Positions 58,057-64,000 of a DNA stretch of 64,000 nt are shown here, one piece after another. The notes beneath the pieces are model-generated. The model worked only from the letters and a program-made list of their open reading frames with translations, ran no database searches and was not told where the DNA came from. This DNA is from Hymenopellis radicata (Eukaryota; Basidiomycota; Agaricomycetes; Agaricales; Physalacriaceae). Numbering within the stretch: position 1 is the first letter of the stretch; every line of letters begins with the position of its first letter. A program made the position numbers and the translations under genes. Location: assembly GCA_015501595.1 (NCBI GenBank), contig JADNRX010000094.1, forward strand, positions 98,983-162,982. The letters are read 5' to 3'.

Positions 58057-59439
58057 TCATACGTGCTTCAAGCCCCGGGCAACCATGAGCATACAGAGGG
58101 CAAGAACCGCCGCGAAGACCCAAAACACCCTCCCTTGTTTGGTGGGATCCCCGCCAGAAAGAAACTTTCGTAAAGGCAAAAATGCTAGCCCAACGAGGAA
58201 GTTGGCGATCCAATTCAGGGCAAGCGCAATAGACGACAACGCAGATGTTGCATAGTACGGCGATACCTGGGGGATGAGAAGGAAAGGAATAGGGCCAAGG
58301 CCAACCGCAAACGACATGACGAACACAACGATCATGACGCTACTAAGAACTTTGAGGTCTCTGCCCAAGCCAATACCGACAAGGATCAGGCTGGTTATAG
58401 CGCCAGCAGTGGATATGAGTAAAAGACGCTTGGGTCCGAGTTTATGGACGAGGAAGATGGGCGGGAAGGTCATCAGGACATTGACTATGGTGATCGCAAG
58501 GGAGACATAAGGGCCCAGCTCAGGAAGCGTGGACCGAAGAATGTCGTTGGAGTAATATAGAACAGCATTTATGCCGGACACCTGCTGGGAGAGCATGGCG
58601 AAGCAAACGATAAGGAGAGGTGTTCGTACATCTTCTGGGGTTTTGAAGATGACTGCGGGAAGTGTAATCGACGCCTGCGGCATCTTCAACCGTGCATCGG
58701 CATCCGACTCGTATGGTGACGCCGGGCCCTCTTCATCTTCTAGAAGAGCCTCTGTGTCTGGCGCAGCAGGTGTAGTGGAGGTGGTGTGCAAGGAACGCCC
58801 TCCAACAGTCTGTCCGTGCGCTTTCAGCCATTCAGGGCTCTCTACGACAGTCCCGCTAATGCCCAATAGAACCTGGACGATTCCTACCACCGAGCTACCC
58901 GCAAACACCCATCGCCAGCCACCCTGTTTACTGCCCATGTAGAGCCCAATCATCTGGGTACCGCAGATGCCGAGAACGATTCCAAGCTGTGTGAGAACGC
59001 CAACTTTGCCCTTCATGTCCTTGGGTGTGATCTCGCTGATATATACTGGAGAGACGCAAAGGCCGACGCCGGCGCTGACTCCCACCAGGAAGCGACCAAG
59101 GCAGAGACCAGTTACCCCACTTGAGACCGCCTGAATTAATGTGCCAAGTACGAGTATCGCGGCCGAAAGGGTAGCTGCCGGACGGCGGCCATAGTTGTCG
59201 GAGACGACGTTGGCCATTAGACTGCCCACAAGCCCGCCCACCGTGAATATAGAGGTCACGACGGAGAAGGTGAATTCGGTCATTGGGACGCAATCCGGCA
59301 GCTCGAGTGAAGAGGGTGCGACAGCGCATGTCAACGATTCGTGAAGCTGGTTGAGCACGGATATGTGATATCCATACTGAAATGGGATTAAGAGGATCCA
59401 GAGGCAGACGTACCAGCCGTACGATGTGAACGTCGTCAT
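58057..59439 (-). CDS. MFS sugar transporter, intronless (vacuolar VPS73-like)
   Basis: Single-exon gene of 460 aa, unusual in this intron-rich window. Twelve-span sugar porter: PFQYGYHISVLNQLHESLTC in TM1, VSDNYGRRPAATLSAAILVL (GRR loop), LGRFLVGVSAGVGLCVSPVY, ISEITPKDMKGKVGVLTQLG, VVESPEWLKAHG (PESPRWL variant), a central loop with DTEALLEDEEGPASPYESD, SQQVSGINAVLYYSNDIL, LVHKLGPKRLLLISTAG and SFAVGLGPIPFLLIPQ. The closest named yeast relatives are the vacuolar VPS73/YBR241C group. Start MTTFTSYGW; the upstream in-frame sequence lacks ATG. Divergent from GH51, 540 bp apart. Confidence 0.9.
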   Translation of the reverse strand: MTTFTSYGWYVCLWILLIPFQYGYHISVLNQLHESLTCAVAPSSLELPDCVPMTEFTFSVVTSIFTVGGLVGSLMANVVSDNYGRRPAATLSAAILVLGTLIQAVSSGVTGLCLGRFLVGVSAGVGLCVSPVYISEITPKDMKGKVGVLTQLGIVLGICGTQMIGLYMGSKQGGWRWVFAGSSVVGIVQVLLGISGTVVESPEWLKAHGQTVGGRSLHTTSTTPAAPDTEALLEDEEGPASPYESDADARLKMPQASITLPAVIFKTPEDVRTPLLIVCFAMLSQQVSGINAVLYYSNDILRSTLPELGPYVSLAITIVNVLMTFPPIFLVHKLGPKRLLLISTAGAITSLILVGIGLGRDLKVLSSVMIVVFVMSFAVGLGPIPFLLIPQVSPYYATSALSSIALALNWIANFLVGLAFLPLRKFLSGGDPTKQGRVFWVFAAVLALCMLMVARGLKHV

Positions 59440-59979
59440 TGAAAGTGGTTGGCTGTGCACGTCGCGTGCTTCCCAAAATGTCCCGTCCAAATGCCGAGAT
59501 CGCCGAAGATTAATTGGCCAGGAAATGCCCAGAAACGTATGGCCATCACATTTTCATCCCAATGTTCACTGTGTCTTCCTCCACGACAAGTCGTCCAATT
59601 ATATGCAACATCCACGCGTCAAATGGGCAATATGCCAGGAATAAACCTTTTCATTACTCTCCGAGCGTCGGCAGCCTCTCCTTGACTCTTCTTCCTCTTC
59701 CGACAATGATCCTATTTTTGTCGTTCTGACAGTACACACCCGAATTTCTGTCCATTTTGGAACGGGCCTCTCAGGCGGCTCGATGGAAAGTACGCTCGGT
59801 CCGGTCATGGACGTACTCTTACGCGTGCGTCTCGCTCAGGTGATGATAACCTCCAATAACTACTGAGGGGGCACTGTACGTCATGAGACAGCCCTCGCGG
59901 CTCGAGAAGGAAGAGCTGGAAGACTTATAAAAGCAACATCTGTTGGAACGTATAACGCTCGTCGACGCCATTCGACAGG
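59440..59979. promoter_or_regulatory. Divergent promoter, sugar transporter and GH51
   Basis: 540 bp between the start codons of a sugar transporter and an arabinofuranosidase. TATAAAAG at 59926-59933 is about 50 bp upstream of the GH51 ATG, a good core promoter. Co-regulation of sugar release and sugar transport is inferred. Confidence 0.6.
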
Positions 59980-62900
59980 ATGCTATTTGCTTCAGCTCTT
60001 CTTCTTTTGGGTCTTGCAGACGCAGCCCTTTCGGCGACGTTCAATGTTACAGTCAACGCCTCCGGAGGCCATGCGATGCCTTCAACGCTGTGTATGCTAT
60101 ACACATGTTCATGCTGGTATCTCGAAGCTAACAAATTCTTGTATCCGTGTTCAGATGGTTTAATGTATGAGGTGAGTTCAAGATGAGATTCTCTTTTAGA
60201 TGTTTACTCAAAGTCATGTTAGGACATCAATGTACGCTGTCGACTTTGGTTGTGTCACTTCCTCTGACACCTCCTACTTTTCAGCACGTGAGGATCATGA
60301 TTTTGTCGACGAATGCCCAAATCTTATGATGCAAAAGAGCGGTGACGGAGGCTTATATGCTGAACGTTGGTATTTCCCCTCATCCTTGTTCGAGTCTTCC
60401 TATTCACAACGGATTGCAGTACTTCAAAATCGTGCCTTTCAGCAAGTGACTCCAGGTTTGGCTTCTACTTCTGATTGCAGGATCAGCCCAACAACCGCTT
60501 TTAGGTACCTCGGCGGCTCTAAACGCATGGTCTGCTCTCGGAGCACACCTCAACTTTCGGTCGTCAAGTCTAGCACAGCTGTATCTAGTGCTCTTCCAAA
60601 CTCTTTGTCTTTTGTCGTTTCGTCGGGAACGACTGGAACAGTCGGCGTCGCCAATTCCGGATACTTTGGTTAGTCAGCTCGTTCTGTTATTCAATTCCTT
60701 CTTGATGCGTCTCATACAGGGATCAAGGTCGACTCTACTTGGACTTACACGGGTTCATTCTACTACCGCTTCCCTTCTCCTCCGGCCACGCAAATCTCTG
60801 GGACGTTCACCATCGGTCTTCGCAATTCCGCAGGCACGACCCTCGTTTCGACGACAGCATCCTTTACATCAAGTGCCGGATGGAAACACGTTACCTTCAA
60901 TTTTAAACCGAGCGCGACTCAGACTGCGGCCACAAACTCTTTCTTCGTTTCAACTAATGGCGCTACTATAGCCGGGCAAACCATGGAATTTGCCTTGTTT
61001 TCGTTGTTCCCTCCCACGTTCAAGGATCGAGCCAATGGAATGCGTCTGGATATCTCACAAGTAACACATTGCCCTCGAACTCACCAGACATCAGAAATTG
61101 ATTGTGCTGTTAGGCTTTGTTAGACATGAAGCCCGCGTTCTTCCGATTTCCGGGAGGAAATAGTGCGTTTTATGTCTGCAGAGCTACGCATTTCCTCAAA
61201 GTGTGTCGTAGATTTGGAGGTACTTACCCTTGGCGATCGTCGCTCCTTTAGGACCTCAACTATACCTAGGGTCAAACCGTAGCTAGTCGCTGGCTGTGGA
61301 GTAACACAGTGGGTTCGTTACTCGACAGGCCTGGAAGGGTGGGAGACTGGAGCTATATCAACACTGAGTTGGTTTTTCTCCCGATTCGTCCCACTTCACA
61401 GCCTGATGGTTCTCAGTGGTCTCGGTATATACGAGTATCTACAATGGATTGAGGACATGGGAATGGAGCCGATTATGGCTGTCTGGGCAGGTACGCGTCC
61501 CGTCTACGAGTGTCTAATATATCTCATCGGCCTAATAGGCTATACCCTTGACGGTACTTCACAACCTGAATCGAGTCTGGCGCCGTACATCCAGCAAGCT
61601 ATTGATCAGGTTTGTCGTTGCGACCACCATGCGAAGCCACATCAAACGTTTCGTAGATCAATTTTGTTATCGGTGACGCTTCGACGAATGCACAAGGTAA
61701 CTTTCCACAGACGTCTCAAAATACTTGAGTGAACAGCGATGCTTCAAGCTGCGATTCGGGCCGCTATGGGCCACCCCGCGCCGTTCACCTTGCGATACGT
61801 CGAGATCGGAAACGAAGACAACTTTGCCGCATCTTCGTAAGCCGCTGTTTTGATGCCAAACTCATCATCCATTCCTGAACCACGGGCATCCAGATATAGC
61901 AGCTACCGCTGGCACGACTTTTACGGCAACCTTAGTGCGGCGTTCCCGCAAATACGTGGGTACTGTTTTGTCCGGACTCGTCGTCGGTGTTAATGCGGAA
62001 CAGATTTCATTGCTACTAGTGCGACAAGCGGGAACGTGCCCTCACTTTCACCGGCACCCACTTATTGGGATCTCCATATCTATTCCAACCCGAGTCAGCT
62101 TGCTACTCTCCGGTATCTGAGCTGTGTTAACACCGTTGTAGACTTCTTCCGTACGGGATGCTACAATTTCGATATTCTGCCTCGGAATGGATTGCAGTTC
62201 TTCCAGGTAAACGGTATTTCTCGTCCATATATCACTTTGTTCACACAGACAGGGTGAATACGCGGTCACTAGGACCGATAGTGGCGGAACCATGGCATAT
62301 CCTACTATTGATGGTGTGTACCCAGTGTCCTATGATGCTTGTGTAATGTTTCATAACATCGGTAAAGGCGCTGTCGCGGAAGCAGCGTATATGACTGGCT
62401 TTGACCGTAATTCGGATATCGTCTTTGCGGCTAGCTATGCGCCTCTATTGAATGTGAGTTCTATTCTAGTGGCCAATTCCTATGCTGAACCTTGACTTTG
62501 CAGCATATCAATAGTACTCAGTGGGTCAGTGTTCGCAGTCTACGCTGGAGAACGAAACTAATCAACATGTCAGACTCCAAATCTTGTTTCCTTCTCGTGA
62601 GGGACTCCATTCATAGCCTGACGATCCGCACTGAGACCTGAGTTACAGTCCGAACACTCTTATCAAGTCCACGTCGTACTATGTTCAGCAGGTCAGCTCT
62701 TGTATGACATCCCTGTTTAGTCTGACTGAATGTTCGATGACTAGATGTTCGGTGTCTACAAGGGTGACGCCTACCTAACCTCGACAACCAATTCAGCTAG
62801 TAGCGCAGTCCAATGGAGTGTTACCCGGAATACGGCTGCGAATCAGATCTATCTTAAGGTACGTTCTATGTATGTTCGTTGGCCTTTCGCCGTTATTCAT

Positions 62901-63143
62901 CAGCCTGGATGAAAGGCTATCAACACCGCTACATCGGCCAACACCGTGGTTTTCAATCTGCCATTCACGATCTTGTCTACGGCGGGCACGGGCACTGTTT
63001 TGAGTGCCGCTGCGGGAACAATGAACACGCCTACCAGTCCGAATGCTGCTGTCCCGCGCAGCTTTACATTTACGGCCGGGACGACGATTACATACAATGC
63101 GCCAGCGCTGTCGGCGTCTGTTTTGATTGTATCAGCTCGGTGA
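59980..63143 (+). CDS. Secreted alpha-L-arabinofuranosidase (GH51), one apparent base loss
   Basis: Retaining hydrolase that removes arabinose from hemicellulose. Signal peptide [20 protein letters not shown]. Visible: [119 protein letters not shown], acid/base Glu in [43 protein letters not shown], nucleophile Glu in [46 protein letters not shown], and the beta-domain end [16 protein letters not shown]. At least 13 introns. Near 60551-60560 one base seems missing between GAHLN and [17 protein letters not shown]. Confidence 0.92.
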
Positions 63144-63589
63144 AGAGTCGAGGTTTCTTTGTACTTATCTTCTTGGTCGACGTCAATGGAGTTTCTTTTA
63201 GTTGAGAGAAACCTTCAAGCACTTCCGCCGAGGCTGTGGCGCGGCGTACTCTTCCTTTTGTTTGCTCTCTGGATTGACTTTCATTTAAGCTCTAGCCGAC
63301 CTCGGCGTCTCCCAAACTTTATAACCTTCTAACTTCTTGTTGCCAGGGCGTAAGCGCCACCTGTTTCTCACTTAACTCTCATCGTTCGACCAACCGAGAC
63401 ATTCTATCTTTTTTACCACAGATCAACAGAATAGCGCATATGACAGAGATTCTTGACCTGTACGATATTGTCCTCATGCTCAACTATGAGCGGATCACCA
63501 CCGAGCCTCGCTTCAAAGGTTCCAAGCTCTACGAAGTATCCCATGTCAATGGCCTCGAAGCTTTTCAGGGAATGGATATATAATCAGGA
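63144..63589. other. Region between GH51 and right-edge gene
   Basis: Contains the GH51 3' end and the leader of the next gene. An open frame starting MTEILDLYDIVLMLNYERIT (63440-63583) may be a first exon of the right-edge gene, but its minus-strand complement is also open and I cannot decide. Confidence 0.35.
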
Positions 63590-64000
63590 CGCCTGTTTGG
63601 AACGAGAGCCACAATGGGCGGACTATCTCGCTCCTCTTTCACAAGTCTGCCGACCTCAGCGAAGAGGAGGATAGCCCATCCAACATGATCCCCGCCGAGT
63701 TGCAGCATGTGCCGATCAGACTCTGCATACCGCCGTCGCTGCGCGCCGACCGCACGGCGCTCGAGACCATCTGGTGGCAGGCGCGCAGCCACGACGGGTG
63801 CTACGCGTCCGTCTACCTCTTGCAGTTTTTCTTTGATCTGTACACCGCGGACACGCAGCTGCGCGTGCGTACGCACTTCAAGGGGGATGATAACGACTGC
63901 GTCTTGTCGTCGGTGTCTAATCGCAATGTCTTGGTCCTTGGCTTGCGCGAGCCAAAGCTGCAGACTGTCTCTTTTATGATGCCGCATACGTCGTATACGA
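63590..64000 (+). CDS. Partial gene leaving the window, uncharacterised
   Basis: A continuous plus-strand frame with strongly GC-ending codons reads VWNESHNGRTISLLFHKSAD, LSEEEDSPSNMIPAELQHVP, IRLCIPPSLRADRTALETIW, ASVYLLQFFFDLYTADTQLR, VLSSVSNRNVLVLGLREPKL, and runs to the window end. The codon bias argues that this, and not the overlapping open minus-strand frame, is the true coding strand. I do not recognise the family. The start is uncertain; either this exon follows the frame at about 63440 or the ATG is elsewhere. Confidence 0.5.

Noticed and set aside
63565..63987. Long minus-strand open frame at the right edge
   Set aside because: It mirrors a plus-strand frame with much stronger GC-ending codons; the Arg/Val-rich translation looks like an antisense shadow.
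1..64000. tRNA, rRNA, CRISPR array or intact transposon
   Set aside because: I looked for tRNA T-arm signatures, array-like repeats and transposase or reverse-transcriptase motifs and saw none; a covariance-model scan would be decisive for tRNAs.

Overview
The window is nuclear DNA from a filamentous basidiomycete, most likely an Agaricomycete. It is packed with short genes on both strands, nearly all interrupted by 45-60 nt GT-AG introns. Protein content (basidiomycete-type exo84 and chs7, a fungal P450, GH51 and GH13 enzymes, HHE protein, met-7-type cystathionine gamma-synthase) fits this. I found no rRNA, tRNA, CRISPR array, viral gene or intact transposon. All gene models were assembled by eye from reading frames and splice sites.

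Layout. 1-5.1 kb: 3' part of APC6/Cut9 and cystathionine gamma-synthase (both minus). 5.1-7.6 kb: gene-poor stretch with fragments of an unidentified membrane protein and several short repeats. 7.6-14.3 kb: EFM7 methyltransferase, a BioF ending in a peroxisomal SKL signal, divergent PDH kinase, CDK-like kinase and a small ankyrin protein. 14.8-17.3 kb: pirin, an orphan protein, a small tail-anchored protein. 17.4-20.9 kb: exo84 between two diverged direct repeats. 21-27.6 kb: small secreted protein, chs7, POL12, and an orphan LRR protein. 28-30.4 kb: sugar transporter. 31.7-44.3 kb: a housekeeping block rich in translation and RNA genes: deoxyhypusine hydroxylase/MRT4 (divergent, 60 bp apart), zinc alcohol dehydrogenase, PRP38, mitochondrial uL15m/tRNA isopentenyltransferase (divergent, 42 bp apart), a SUR7/PalI protein, RSA4 and endosulfine IGO1. 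45-57 kb: GPI-like secreted protein, P450, LTO1, GPI-type alpha-amylase, a decayed proline iminopeptidase, HHE protein and an acyl-CoA oxidase-like enzyme. 58-64 kb: sugar transporter divergent from a GH51 arabinofuranosidase, then an unidentified gene leaving the window.

Two themes stand out. First, several conserved genes (exo84, uL15m, pirin, deoxyhypusine hydroxylase, tRNA isopentenyltransferase, P450, GH51) carry single-base frame breaks, several at homopolymers, while others such as POL12, PDH kinase, BioF and EFM7 read cleanly. I take most breaks as consensus errors, but clusters in exo84 and uL15m deserve resequencing. Second, intron architecture is unusual in places: a GC-AG intron, a 13-nt exon, 57-nt in-frame introns without stops, and an apparent 20-nt intron. 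I did not find a convincing novel multi-gene system.
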